From positions 29,905 to 93,904 of the forward strand of contig WQVY01000001.1 of the NCBI GenBank assembly GCA_009785605.1: 64,000 nt of DNA. Direction: 5' to 3'. The first letter of the stretch is position 1. Each line of letters opens with the position of its first letter. Source of the stretch: Defluviitaleaceae bacterium. GTDB lineage: Bacteria > Bacillota > Clostridia > Lachnospirales > WQUN01. The notes below the pieces were generated by a model. It worked only from the letters and a program-made list of their open reading frames with translations. It searched no databases and had not been told where the DNA came from. A program made the position numbers and the translations under genes. This document shows, piece after piece, positions 17,770 through 26,621 of the stretch.

Positions 17770-19092
17770 ATGCGCCAATACCATATCCGGGGAAATACCC
17801 GGGTAGCGGGGCAAATTGCAGTGGGCGGCGCCAAAAACGCCGTACTGCCTATCCTTGCTGCCGTGTGCCTAAACAAAGGTGAAAGCGAAATCCACAATTG
17901 CCCAAGGATTGCCGATACATTTATTTCAATTAAGATTTTAAAACATATCGGCTGCCGCGTCGAGTTTACAGGAAATACTTTGTATGTAGACGCTTCCAAT
18001 ATAAGCGTAATTGATATCCCCGAAGACTGGGTCAGCCAAATGCGCTCATCTATCTTGTTTATGGGGGCCATGCTTGGGCGTACAGGCCAGATTAATATCG
18101 CTTACCCCGGCGGGTGCGACCTTGGGGAGCGGTCTATTGGTTATCATATCGAAGGTTTGCGAGCGATGGGGGTCGAGATAATTGTCGACAACGATATCCT
18201 ACGCTGCAAGGGGAAACTAAAGGGCGCAAACATACAACTGGCATCGGCCAGTGTAGGCGCGACAGAGAATCTTATGCTGGCCGGTGCGCTCGCAGATGGC
18301 ACAACAGTTATTGCCAACGCCGCAAAAGAGCCAGAAGTTGTAGACTTGGCACGTTTTTTAAATAGCATGGGTGCGTATGTACATGGTGCCGGGACAGATA
18401 AAATTATTATCGAAGGCGTGCAAAAGTTTACCAGCACAACTTACCGCGTCATGCCGGACCGCATTGTTGCGGGGACATACATGGTTGCCGCTGCCATGAC
18501 CGGTGGCGAAATAAACTTGACCAATATCAGAGCGCATGACTTGGCACCCACGTCATCTGAGCTTATAAAAATGGGTTGCAAAATCAACTACGGCACAGGC
18601 AATATCACAATAAAAGGGCCACAGCGGTTGAACCCGCTACAGTACTTGGAAACAGCAGAGCACCCTGGCTTCCCTACAGACATGCAAGCGCAATTTGTGG
18701 CAGCTCTGGCCCTTGCCGATGGGCATAGTACGGTGCTAGAAAGGATTTACGAGTCTAGGGATGCCCACGCAAAAGGGCTCAACCTTATGGGTGCAGATAT
18801 TGGCGTACACTCCTTGCCAGCAAACGCAACATCTAAGAAACGTACGCTGTTTGAAATACAGGGGCAGCCTGTGCTTACAGGCGCAGTAGTAGAAGCAAAC
18901 GACCTACGCGGTGGTGCGGCACTGGTTTTGGCAGGTATTGCCGCCCAAGGCGACACAGTTGTACAAAATGCCCACTATGTAGAGCGTGGCTACGAATGCA
19001 TAGAGAAGGATTTGTCCAGTATTGGGGTGGACATATGCTTGGAGGTTTTAGAAGATAAAAAACCTTTATCGGTATCATCAAAACCGGAATAA
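17770..19092 (+). CDS. murA: UDP-N-acetylglucosamine 1-carboxyvinyltransferase
   Basis: Catalyses the first committed step of peptidoglycan synthesis, adding enolpyruvate to UDP-GlcNAc. The start MRQYHIRGNTRVAGQIAVGG fits the family. ATG 17770 is preferred over ATG 17752 and 17761 because of the GGGGGAG/GAAGG ribosome site and the family N-terminus. The catalytic cysteine, target of fosfomycin, is C116 in YPGGCDLGE. Other family segments are GGAKNAVLPILAA and HPGFPTDMQAQF. 440 residues, normal length. It is transcribed alone, divergent from rpsF, and ends at a strong terminator. Confidence 0.95.
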   Translation: MRQYHIRGNTRVAGQIAVGGAKNAVLPILAAVCLNKGESEIHNCPRIADTFISIKILKHIGCRVEFTGNTLYVDASNISVIDIPEDWVSQMRSSILFMGAMLGRTGQINIAYPGGCDLGERSIGYHIEGLRAMGVEIIVDNDILRCKGKLKGANIQLASASVGATENLMLAGALADGTTVIANAAKEPEVVDLARFLNSMGAYVHGAGTDKIIIEGVQKFTSTTYRVMPDRIVAGTYMVAAAMTGGEINLTNIRAHDLAPTSSELIKMGCKINYGTGNITIKGPQRLNPLQYLETAEHPGFPTDMQAQFVAALALADGHSTVLERIYESRDAHAKGLNLMGADIGVHSLPANATSKKRTLFEIQGQPVLTGAVVEANDLRGGAALVLAGIAAQGDTVVQNAHYVERGYECIEKDLSSIGVDICLEVLEDKKPLSVSSKPE

Positions 19093-19160
19093 ATCCGATT
19101 TCGGCATAGCTGGACGGCTTCTTAGTTAATACGATATAAGCGCCCAAAACAGCAATTATT

Positions 19161-19204
19161 AGACCCTAGCACAAGCGTTCCCATACTTGTGCCAGGGTCT
19201 TTTG
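19161..19204 (+). terminator. Rho-independent terminator after murA
   Basis: A 15-bp stem AGACCCTAGCACAAG / CTTGTGCCAGGGTCT with one G-A mismatch is followed by TTTT, about 70 bp past the murA stop. Confidence 0.88.
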
Positions 19205-19287
19205 CTATTAACCAGACTCCTAGGATGATTGTATATCGCTGATATAAGATATATAATTACTTTGCTACATATCTTTGCTACACACCA

Positions 19288-19320
19288 TTGACAATATTAC
19301 ATGATTCTTGCATAATCATG
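19288..19320 (+). promoter_or_regulatory. Strong sigma-A promoter with overlapping palindrome, upstream of the YjiH-like gene
   Basis: TTGACA (19288-19293), 17-bp spacer, CATAAT (19311-19316). CATGATT (19300-19306) and AATCATG (19314-19320) form an inverted repeat over the -10 region, well placed as a repressor operator. Upstream DNA (19205-19287) holds a short direct repeat of CTTTGCTACA and nothing else recognised. Confidence 0.7.
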
Positions 19321-19359
19321 CAAATAATATGAATAAATATTCAAGGAGGGAGTTTTACA

Positions 19360-20769
19360 ATGAATGAATCATCTAAACCCCGGCAAATTGATATTATTAA
19401 GTTTGTCGTCATGTCCGTAATTGGCGTGTTTTTATTTATGGTGCCGCTGCCTGTATGGTCATATGCAGGTGATGGCGAGTACACCCGTACATTCAACATC
19501 CCGCTTGGTATTGCCCTGCGCTGGTTGGGTACTACCATCAACAGCATACAGGTTAACGGGTTTGGCCTGTTATTCCTATTTGCTGTAATTATTATTACGC
19601 TTTCATTCTTGGCGACGGTACTTGCATATCTGCTTAAACCGGCCTTTATTATGGAAAGCGAAAAGCTCAAAAGGGTCTTCTTAAGTGCCCCTATCTATTT
19701 AGTAAGTAAAGCCGTGGCCGTAGTTGTTGCTTGGATGGTGTTTTTAAACATTGGGCCAGAGTGGCTTATTGGCGAATGGTACGGCGGTGGCCTTATGATG
19801 GGCCTCATTGCCGGCAGTGGTGGGCTTATTGCTATATTTATAGTTGTAGGTATTGCCATCCCCATACTCACAGACTTTGGCCTGATGGAGTTTTTGGGGA
19901 CTCTTATCCGCAAAGTTGTACGTTTTTTGTTTACATTGCCAGGACGCTCGTCAATTGACTTGTTTGGCTCTTGGTTTAGTTCTTCTGCTGCTGGCGTAAT
20001 AATTACAAGAGACCAGCACGAAAAAGGCTATTACACCCACCGTGAAGCATCTGCGATTTGTGTTAACTTTGAATTGGTATCTTTGCCGTTTACGTTTGTT
20101 GTCGCCAGCACAATAGGCATGACAGGGCACTTTGGGTTATTCTACTTAGTCATATGCGTAACTGCAATTTTGCTTGCAATGGTAATGCCCCGCATATGGC
20201 CCCTTAACCGGATAAAAGACGAATATCTCCCTGAAGTAGGCAAACAAATAGAAGAAGAAGTACCAGAGAACGCATCCATGTTCAACTGGGCTGTTGACCT
20301 TGCGGGTAAAAGAGCTGGCCGCACCGGTGCTAAGGATGTTGTAAAATCCGGCCTTTCTAATTGGCTAAATATTTTTATGGACCTTATCCCGATAATCTTG
20401 GCCTGGGGAGCCATTGCTGTAATACTTGAAGCACAAACCCCTGTCTTTGACTGGCTGTCATGGCCCTTTGCGCGCTATCTAGAGCTGCTGCGTGTGCCAT
20501 ACGGTGCAGAATATGCACCAGCCACAATTGTAGGGTTTATAGACATGTTTATCCCAGCGCTTTTGCTTGGCTCTGCACCACTAGAAACCCGCTTCATACT
20601 CGGCGCACTGTCTATTGTACAAATAATTTATCTAGCAGAAACGGGTATACTAATACTAAAGTCCAAAATGCCGCTTAACATTGGGCATCTGGCGATATTG
20701 TTTGTGATGCGTACGGTATTTGCGCTACCTATTATTGTATTACTAACTCGTATATTGCTAAGGGCATAA
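19360..20769 (+). CDS. YjiH-family membrane protein (nucleoside-recognition/Gate domain)
   Basis: 469 residues with roughly ten hydrophobic segments and two Gate-like repeats, for example DLFGSWFSSSAAGVIITRDQ and VGFIDMFIPALLLGSAPLET. Homologues are annotated YjiH or nucleoside recognition domain proteins, related to SpmA/SpmB and nucleoside transporters; the transported ligand is not known. ATG 19360 follows AAGGAGGG. Single-gene transcript with its own promoter and terminator. Confidence 0.8.
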   Translation: MNESSKPRQIDIIKFVVMSVIGVFLFMVPLPVWSYAGDGEYTRTFNIPLGIALRWLGTTINSIQVNGFGLLFLFAVIIITLSFLATVLAYLLKPAFIMESEKLKRVFLSAPIYLVSKAVAVVVAWMVFLNIGPEWLIGEWYGGGLMMGLIAGSGGLIAIFIVVGIAIPILTDFGLMEFLGTLIRKVVRFLFTLPGRSSIDLFGSWFSSSAAGVIITRDQHEKGYYTHREASAICVNFELVSLPFTFVVASTIGMTGHFGLFYLVICVTAILLAMVMPRIWPLNRIKDEYLPEVGKQIEEEVPENASMFNWAVDLAGKRAGRTGAKDVVKSGLSNWLNIFMDLIPIILAWGAIAVILEAQTPVFDWLSWPFARYLELLRVPYGAEYAPATIVGFIDMFIPALLLGSAPLETRFILGALSIVQIIYLAETGILILKSKMPLNIGHLAILFVMRTVFALPIIVLLTRILLRA

Positions 20770-20810
20770 ATCCTACACCTGCAAATATACAAATAGTTGC
20801 CTTGATAAAA

Positions 20811-20834
20811 GACCGCGCATATGCGCGGTTTTTT
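20811..20834 (+). terminator. Rho-independent terminator after the YjiH-like gene
   Basis: Perfect 8-bp stem CCGCGCAT/ATGCGCGG with a tight turn, followed by TTTTTT. Confidence 0.88.
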
Positions 20835-20908
20835 GCATATATTCCCAGCATCATTTCACCAACGTTTGACCTTTCATATTTGTATTTATAGTGAAGGGAG
20901 TTGAGGTC

Positions 20909-21388
20909 ATGGCGAATTCTTTGTCGCGTACGGGCAAAGATATTGCGGAGGTTTATAACCGCCACAAGGATATGGTCTACCGTATTTGCTTTGCTTACAT
21001 GAAAAACACTGCAGATACAGAAGACATCATCCAAGAGGCATTTGTCCGCTTAATAAAGGCCGGAACTGATTTTACAAGTCATGAACACGAAAAAGCATGG
21101 CTTATCCGAACGGCGACTAACTTGTGCAAAAACAACTTTAAGCACTGGTGGCGTAAACGCGAAAATATAGAAGACCACGCTAATTTACAAGCCCAAAACG
21201 AATTTGAGATAGACGAGACATTTAAACTAATAATGTCTTTACCAGGCAAGTACAAGACGGTCGTATATCTTTATTATTACGAGGGTTATGACAGCGTTGA
21301 AATTTCAAGGATTCTTAGTAAGCCGCAGTCTACGGTCCGCTATCTACTTTCTAATGCGCGTAAGGCCCTTCGCGAAATAATTATGTAA
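20909..21388 (+). CDS. ECF-type RNA polymerase sigma factor
   Basis: 159 residues. Region 2 is DMVYRICFAYMKNTADTEDI followed by QEAFVRLIKAG; region 4 is SLPGKYKTVVYLYYYEGYDS with a helix-turn-helix through ISRILSKPQSTVRYLLSNAR. ATG 20909 has GGGAG eight bases upstream and is preferred over the in-frame GTG 18 bases earlier. The next gene encodes a membrane protein with the layout of its anti-sigma factor. It probably controls an extracytoplasmic stress response and its own operon. Confidence 0.9.
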   Translation: MANSLSRTGKDIAEVYNRHKDMVYRICFAYMKNTADTEDIIQEAFVRLIKAGTDFTSHEHEKAWLIRTATNLCKNNFKHWWRKRENIEDHANLQAQNEFEIDETFKLIMSLPGKYKTVVYLYYYEGYDSVEISRILSKPQSTVRYLLSNARKALREIIM

Positions 21389-21416
21389 ACTGTCTATCAA
21401 TTGTGAGGTGATTTTG

Positions 21417-22244
21417 GTGAAAAATAAAATATTTGACTCGTGGAATAAAATAAAGCCTAGTGATGCTACACACGAACGTATAATTAACAATATCAGCTAC
21501 CAGTTATACTATGGTAAAAAAAATGTCAAGAAAACGCCTACCTGGAGGGTTTTTGTACCTGTTGCGGCATGTTTGTTTATGGTGCTGTCGCTGGCTTTGA
21601 CTATCCCGTACTTTTTGCATAATAGTGGTGGTGATACCGGGCATATTGTCATCCCACATGTACCTGATGATGATGTACTTATAACACCGCTACCCGGCGC
21701 ACCGCCACTGGATATAAGCCAACCCATTACCCCCTTAAACCCAGCAGATATCTTAACATTTGAGCAAGCAATCACGGACCCTTACTTTGGTATGTTTATC
21801 CCTGATTATATACCGCAGGGTTTTGACTTCGAATATGCTTGGCGGTTTGGCGAGCATGACGGCAACAGCCTTACTGCATTTTGGCAAGCCGAGATGCTGC
21901 ATAACATCAGTTGGCATATAACCATGTTAGATGACCACAACCGCAGCCTCATTGTTTCTGTTAACGACCGCGAAAAGTTTGATTTATCGCTTTACCCTAT
22001 CCCATGGGCAGCATCTGTCCCAAGGGAGCTTGTACAATATGTTATGAACCCCGTATTCCTGGCAGAGGAGCTTAGCTTAGATGTTGTCCAGGCCAGGGCA
22101 ATACAAGGGCGCGGCAGAAACCCAGGTGACTCTAATTGGCAAATAAATTTTAGCGTGCTTATTGACGATATAGTTATAAGACTCGACACCTACGGTGTTT
22201 CACCAGAACAGGTTTGGGAGATGTTTTTACCACTTATAGGATAA
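21417..22244 (+). CDS. Membrane-anchored probable anti-sigma factor (DUF4367-like exterior domain)
   Basis: 275 residues: a short cytoplasmic part (KIFDSWNKIKPSDATHERI), one transmembrane helix near residues 46-65 (FVPVAACLFMVLSLALTI), and about 200 residues outside. The exterior portion resembles DUF4367 sensor domains in its FIPDYIPQGF segment; this is by eye. GTG 21417 is six bases after GAGGTG. It starts 28 bp after the sigma gene, the usual arrangement for an ECF sigma and its membrane regulator. No zinc-finger anti-sigma motif is seen. Confidence 0.7.
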   Translation: MKNKIFDSWNKIKPSDATHERIINNISYQLYYGKKNVKKTPTWRVFVPVAACLFMVLSLALTIPYFLHNSGGDTGHIVIPHVPDDDVLITPLPGAPPLDISQPITPLNPADILTFEQAITDPYFGMFIPDYIPQGFDFEYAWRFGEHDGNSLTAFWQAEMLHNISWHITMLDDHNRSLIVSVNDREKFDLSLYPIPWAASVPRELVQYVMNPVFLAEELSLDVVQARAIQGRGRNPGDSNWQINFSVLIDDIVIRLDTYGVSPEQVWEMFLPLIG

Positions 22245-22263
22245 ACTTCATTAAACACCATCA

Positions 22264-22317
22264 TTGACTTTTCATCTAAGATGTGATATATTTGCCACGT
22301 TACAAATATATCACATC
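22264..22317 (+). promoter_or_regulatory. Promoter with perfect 15-bp inverted repeat, upstream of the DUF3796-like/XRE pair
   Basis: TTGACT (22264-22269), 17-bp spacer, TATATT (22287-22292). A perfect inverted repeat GATGTGATATATTTG / CAAATATATCACATC (22280-22294, 22303-22317; 8-base centre) covers the -10 and the likely start point. This is a textbook operator position; the XRE protein encoded downstream is the natural candidate repressor. Confidence 0.75.
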
Positions 22318-22333
22318 TCAAGGAGGAGTCATT

Positions 22334-22681
22334 GTGAACTATGTATTAAAAATAAAGCAACCAACCATTTTAGGCTTTCTTGGATTTTTTGGTTTCATGG
22401 CATTTTTCGGGTTCCCTATCGCTGGTGTTGCCTTCACCTTTTTTGGGTTTTTCTTCATCGGGCGTTTGACTAAAGAAAAAACAGATGAGCGACTTATTAA
22501 CAATTTCAAAAGGGGTATGCAAATAACAGCACGTTTGGGAACATTGTCGTGTTTCTTTGTCCTATTTGCACTGCATTTGGGGGCATCATCAGGCACTGTT
22601 TTGCTATGGGGCTCTGTAGGTTTGGGTGTTATTTCTGCGTTGGGTGATGCTTTAGCATACTTCTTCGACAAGAGGGGGTAG
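22334..22681 (+). CDS. Small membrane protein, DUF3796-like
   Basis: 115 residues with four hydrophobic segments, including a Gly/Phe-rich N-terminal pair (LGFLGFFGFMAFFGFPIAGV) and VLLWGSVGLGVISALGDAL. GTG 22334 follows AAGGAGGAG; the longer frame upstream would run through the operator. The length and its position before an XRE gene suggest the DUF3796 family, of unknown function. It is cotranscribed with the regulator 9 bp downstream. Confidence 0.6.
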   Translation: MNYVLKIKQPTILGFLGFFGFMAFFGFPIAGVAFTFFGFFFIGRLTKEKTDERLINNFKRGMQITARLGTLSCFFVLFALHLGASSGTVLLWGSVGLGVISALGDALAYFFDKRG

Positions 22682-22690
22682 TATAATACG

Positions 22691-22891
22691 ATGGCAACAT
22701 TCATATGCAAACTCAAGGAATACAGGGCCCTGGCAGACATAACCCAAGAACATCTTGCAGAAATGGTCAACGTGCGAAGGGAAACAATAATCCGTTTAGA
22801 AGCAGGGAAATATAACCCGTCATTAAAACTGGCTATTGATATTTCAAGAGCGGTTAACGCACCCATTGAGGAAATATTTATTTTTGACTAG
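22691..22891 (+). CDS. Small XRE-family helix-turn-helix regulator
   Basis: 66 residues, almost only the [23 protein letters not shown] and a recognition part [19 protein letters not shown], ending in [10 protein letters not shown]. This is the short Cro/YozG-like class that pairs with membrane proteins. It probably binds the palindrome at 22280-22317 and represses its own operon. Its 3' end overlaps the convergent VanW gene by 14 bp. Confidence 0.9.
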   Translation: MATFICKLKEYRALADITQEHLAEMVNVRRETIIRLEAGKYNPSLKLAIDISRAVNAPIEEIFIFD

Positions 22892-23729
22892 GACTAGGAC
22901 TAGTAACCGGGTATGGATACATGACTTTAGCATGGGATTTTTTTATTATTTCCCGCTCTAACTCCCTACCAGTACGCTTGTCTATAGTTTGTTTTACAAT
23001 GGTATTTTTTCTAAAATAATGTTCGCCTATTTGTTCAAAATGCGCATCTTCTTCTATGATGTGATAGCTGTTTTCTTGTGCTAGATTGACACGCAACTCA
23101 CCACATAGGTGTGTTTGTGTTAGGTGAGTAAGGACTTGAAACGTGGAGTCGGAATTATTTTTGAACCGGTAATCCAAATAATTGTACACAATAGACGTAC
23201 CGCATCCAAAGGGTACTTTGCGGCCATAATCGGGGAAAAGGTCTACCCCGTCGTGGTGATGGTGCTCTATTATTTCCAGTGGGCTATGTAGTACCAACCA
23301 GTGTATAAGGTTGGTATATTGGCACATGCCGCCGCCTATGCCCCGGGCAGGCTTGCCAGAGGATATGGTTAACCCCTCTTTATAACCTTTACCCTTAGTG
23401 CATGGGCCTACTAGCTGCCAAAACGAAAATGTTTCGCCAGGCTTAACCAACACGCCGTTTATCTTTGGCGCAGCTATGCTTAGGTTTGCGGCCTTGTTAT
23501 CTTGCAATTGCATATCTACATCCCCAAGCCGCCGCCGTATTAGTGATGTATGCTTGTAAAGTATTATGGGCAGGGGGGCGGCTTTTGTTTTTGCAAACTT
23601 GGTGGGCGAAAAGATATTTTTTATGTGCCGTATCAGCCGCATTTTTCGCAAAGAAATTGCGTATGTTAGCGGGCTTATTTCGCAAAACAGCTTGCGTTTT
23701 GCGGTAGGCTTCACATCCATTTTACCCAT
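22878..23729 (-). CDS. VanW family protein
   Basis: 283 residues. The VanW core is clear: [37 protein letters not shown] and [17 protein letters not shown], then a His-rich [19 protein letters not shown]. The role is unknown; it was first seen in vancomycin-resistance clusters and is common in clostridia without resistance. The start ATG follows the Lon-like stop directly (TAGATG), so it is coupled. The last residues come from three CCTAGT repeats encoding PSPS. Confidence 0.88.
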   Translation of the reverse strand: MGKMDVKPTAKRKLFCEISPLTYAISLRKMRLIRHIKNIFSPTKFAKTKAAPLPIILYKHTSLIRRRLGDVDMQLQDNKAANLSIAAPKINGVLVKPGETFSFWQLVGPCTKGKGYKEGLTISSGKPARGIGGGMCQYTNLIHWLVLHSPLEIIEHHHHDGVDLFPDYGRKVPFGCGTSIVYNYLDYRFKNNSDSTFQVLTHLTQTHLCGELRVNLAQENSYHIIEEDAHFEQIGEHYFRKNTIVKQTIDKRTGRELEREIIKKSHAKVMYPYPVTSPSPSQK

Positions 23730-26123
23730 CTATTCGCCCTTCATGGCCTTGCGGTGGTATGACCTTAACCTACGATAAACTTTGCCATGGACTGTATCGT
23801 GTGGGTAAAGCGTGCCACTGCCCGCCGGCACGCCGGTTAGTATTTCTATCCCTTCGTCTACATGAGCTATTGGGTATATGTGGAACAACCCGTCACGTAC
23901 TGCTTCTATTACTTCGTCTTTAAGCACCAAGTCACGTATATTGCGGGTAGGGATTATTACACCCTGCGCACCTGTCAAACCGCGTTTCTTACATAGGTCA
24001 AAGAAACCTTCCACTTTATATGTCGCACCGCCAATAGGCTGGATCTCCCCGTATTGGTTTATAGAGCCGGTGACGGCAATGTCCTGCCTTATAGGCAGCC
24101 CGGACAGTGCGCTCAGCACCGCAAACAACTCAGTAGAAGACGCGCTGTCGCCATCTATTCCATTGTAGTTTTGCTCGAAACAAATGCGGCAGCTAAGTGT
24201 TAAAGGGAAGTCTTGGGCATAGGTATGCCCGAGGTAACCAATCATCACCTGTACACCCTTATCGTGGATAGAGCCTGACATTTCGGCTTCTTTTTCGATA
24301 TTTACTATTCCAGCCTTGCCCATGTATGCCGTCACTGTTATGCGTGATGGTTTGGCAAATGCATAATCACCCGTATCCAGTACTGCCAGGCCATTTATTT
24401 GGCCTATTTTTGTACCGTCTGTGTCTATCATAATCGTGTCGTCTTCGATTAATTCGGATAATTTTTCCTCGTACATGTTTAGACGGTAATCACGTTTGGT
24501 TATCGCCTTTTTTATATGTTGTGCCGTCACAGCCATGGCATTGTCCATCCGTGCCCAGGCGGTAGCTTCTGCTAGTATCTCTGTTAGGCGGCTAAAACGG
24601 GTTGTTAGGCGGTCTTTGCGCTCGGCCAGTCTTGCGGCGTATTCTATTAGCCGCCCTATTGCTGTGTTATCAAAGGGCAGTGCTTTTTCGCGGGCAGCCC
24701 AGTCATGTATAAAACGGCTCATTTCTGTCATATTTTCGTGGTTTAACTGCATTTCGTAGTCGAAATCTACACGTACCTTAAATAGTTTTTCGAAGTAGTC
24801 GTCATATGTCCATAGCAAGTCATAGTAGTATCCGTCACCCACCAATATGATTTTTACATCTACAGGGATAGCTTCTGGTTTTATGCCGCTAACTGCCACG
24901 CCTGTTGTGTATTCGCGCAGCGGCTCTGTTACAATCTTTCCTGTTATAAGGGTACGGCGCAGAGTTTCCCATGCATGGGGGCTGCCAAGTACGTCTTGGG
25001 TCTGCAAAATGAGATACCCGCCGTTTGCAGCATGCAAGAGCCCCGGCTTGATTTTCATAAAGTCAGTGGAGAAATTACCAAACTCGTTGTCATACTCAAT
25101 TTCACCTACCAAGTTTGTATGGCTTGGGTTGTAATCAACCACAACCGGTGCCCCTACTTGGTTGGAGTTATCGGTTATCACGTTTACCTTATAACGAGTT
25201 AATATGTCTTCGTTGGATTTTTTGCTGTACCAGGGCATAATGGCCTGCATGGCATCTTCTTCTTCGGCGCCATCGGCAACAAACTCTGCCAAATTTTCCA
25301 AAATATCTTCTTTTACGGCCTTTAGGTAGGCTAACAGTGATGGCTCATGCGCGAATGTTTCCATTATGTCATTCATATGATGCCCTACAGTAAACAAGCC
25401 TAAAGCGTACTCTAGCTCCTCTACTTCTTTTTTTGTTCTTTTATCATAGTCGCGAATTTGCCGCATTACATCTGCAGCACGTTTTTGGATTGAAATAGAG
25501 TTCTCCGAAATATTATCTTTCTCCTCTTGTGAAAGAGCATCGAACTGTTCTTCGCTTATTACTTCACCATCTACTATGGGCATAAAATATATGCCGCTAT
25601 TTGTATTTTTTACACCAAAATGTTGTTCGCGGGCTTCCTCTGTCATCTCTTTTATGATTTCGTCCCGCTTGGATTTATATATGTCTATGACTTCGTTCTT
25701 TTTTTGTTCGTGGTCTTTGGCCGCGAAGGTCTTGGGTAGCTCGCTTGTTAGGCGGTTTATTAGCTCGCTCATGCTGTCTTTTAGGTTGCGCCCCGTACCG
25801 GGGGGTAGGGTTAGGAGCATAGGACACTTTGGGTTTTCGAAGTTATAAACATAACAAAGGTCCGACGGGGTTGGGCGGGCTGATGCGATTTTGCTTGCGT
25901 ATTCGCGTGCAAAAGTCGTACGACCTGTGCCTGTAGCACCTGTGATGTAGATATTGTAATGCTTATCCTTCATTTGCAAGCCAAAATGCAGGGCTTGGGA
26001 AGCGCGTGTTTGGCCAATTAGCTCTTTTTTTGTTTCTGGTTGTGCTTCTACATCGTGGCCATCATAAAAATATTTTAGGTCCTGCCATGTTAACTCTCTT
26101 GGATCTGCTTTGCTTTGAGTCAT
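23730..26123 (-). CDS. Lon-like ATP-dependent protease (LonB/AAA_32 type)
   Basis: 797 residues. The N-terminal AAA+ domain has a Walker A with Arg in place of Lys (GATGTGRTTFA), normal for this subfamily, and a long insertion between Walker motifs. The C-terminal Lon proteolytic domain has the Ser-Lys dyad S660 (GIDGDSASST) and K703 (GGATYKVEGFF), 43 residues apart as in classical Lon. No N-terminal substrate-binding Lon domain is present. It degrades unfolded or specific proteins in the cytosol. ATG 26123 is about 13 bases from GGAGG, a loose spacing. Confidence 0.92.
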   Translation of the reverse strand: MTQSKADPRELTWQDLKYFYDGHDVEAQPETKKELIGQTRASQALHFGLQMKDKHYNIYITGATGTGRTTFAREYASKIASARPTPSDLCYVYNFENPKCPMLLTLPPGTGRNLKDSMSELINRLTSELPKTFAAKDHEQKKNEVIDIYKSKRDEIIKEMTEEAREQHFGVKNTNSGIYFMPIVDGEVISEEQFDALSQEEKDNISENSISIQKRAADVMRQIRDYDKRTKKEVEELEYALGLFTVGHHMNDIMETFAHEPSLLAYLKAVKEDILENLAEFVADGAEEEDAMQAIMPWYSKKSNEDILTRYKVNVITDNSNQVGAPVVVDYNPSHTNLVGEIEYDNEFGNFSTDFMKIKPGLLHAANGGYLILQTQDVLGSPHAWETLRRTLITGKIVTEPLREYTTGVAVSGIKPEAIPVDVKIILVGDGYYYDLLWTYDDYFEKLFKVRVDFDYEMQLNHENMTEMSRFIHDWAAREKALPFDNTAIGRLIEYAARLAERKDRLTTRFSRLTEILAEATAWARMDNAMAVTAQHIKKAITKRDYRLNMYEEKLSELIEDDTIMIDTDGTKIGQINGLAVLDTGDYAFAKPSRITVTAYMGKAGIVNIEKEAEMSGSIHDKGVQVMIGYLGHTYAQDFPLTLSCRICFEQNYNGIDGDSASSTELFAVLSALSGLPIRQDIAVTGSINQYGEIQPIGGATYKVEGFFDLCKKRGLTGAQGVIIPTRNIRDLVLKDEVIEAVRDGLFHIYPIAHVDEGIEILTGVPAGSGTLYPHDTVHGKVYRRLRSYHRKAMKGE

Positions 26124-26183
26124 TTATTAATTCATGCCTCCTTCGTCGGCGGAAAAATCTGTGTTGCGGATTTAGTACATATA

Positions 26184-26621
26184 TCATATATATTTCCACA
26201 TTATTACGGCATCTTCGGTAGGGTCCCTATAAAAGTCCCGCCTATAGCCTTCCACTTTAAAGCCGTACTTATGATACAGAGCCATTGCAGCGCGGTTGCC
26301 TATACGTACTTCCAGGGTTATGCCAACTATCTCGCGGGCAGTTGCTACAGTTATTAGGCTGTTAATCATGGCCGAGCCTATACCTTTGTGCCGATAATCT
26401 TCGTGTACAGCTATATTGCAAATGTGCCCTTCGTCTACTATATGCCGCATTATTGCATAGCCCGCTACATATTTATCATGCAAGGCTGCTATGCAAATTG
26501 TACGCGGCTGATTTATTTCGTCTAGTATGTCATTACACGACCATGGGTCAGAAAACGAGTGGCACTCTATTGCGTGAATCGCTTGTATGTGGGCAGCAGT
26601 CATGGGGACTATCGTAATCAT
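26184..26621 (-). CDS. rimI: Ribosomal-protein-S18-alanine N-acetyltransferase (GNAT)
   Basis: 145 residues starting MITIVPMTAAHIQAIHAIEC; the ATG overlaps the tsaB stop (ATGA). The GNAT acetyl-CoA loop is VHEDYRHKGIGSAMINSL, and GITLEVRIGNRAAMALYHKY is the RimI signature. It acetylates the N-terminus of S18 in characterised cases. The tsaB-rimI pairing is widespread in Firmicutes. Confidence 0.9.
   Translation of the reverse strand: MITIVPMTAAHIQAIHAIECHSFSDPWSCNDILDEINQPRTICIAALHDKYVAGYAIMRHIVDEGHICNIAVHEDYRHKGIGSAMINSLITVATAREIVGITLEVRIGNRAAMALYHKYGFKVEGYRRDFYRDPTEDAVIMWKYI

Noticed and set aside
23730..26123. Inactive ATPase because Walker A has Arg instead of Lys
   Set aside because: GTGRT is normal in this LonB-like subfamily, and the Ser660/Lys703 dyad is intact.
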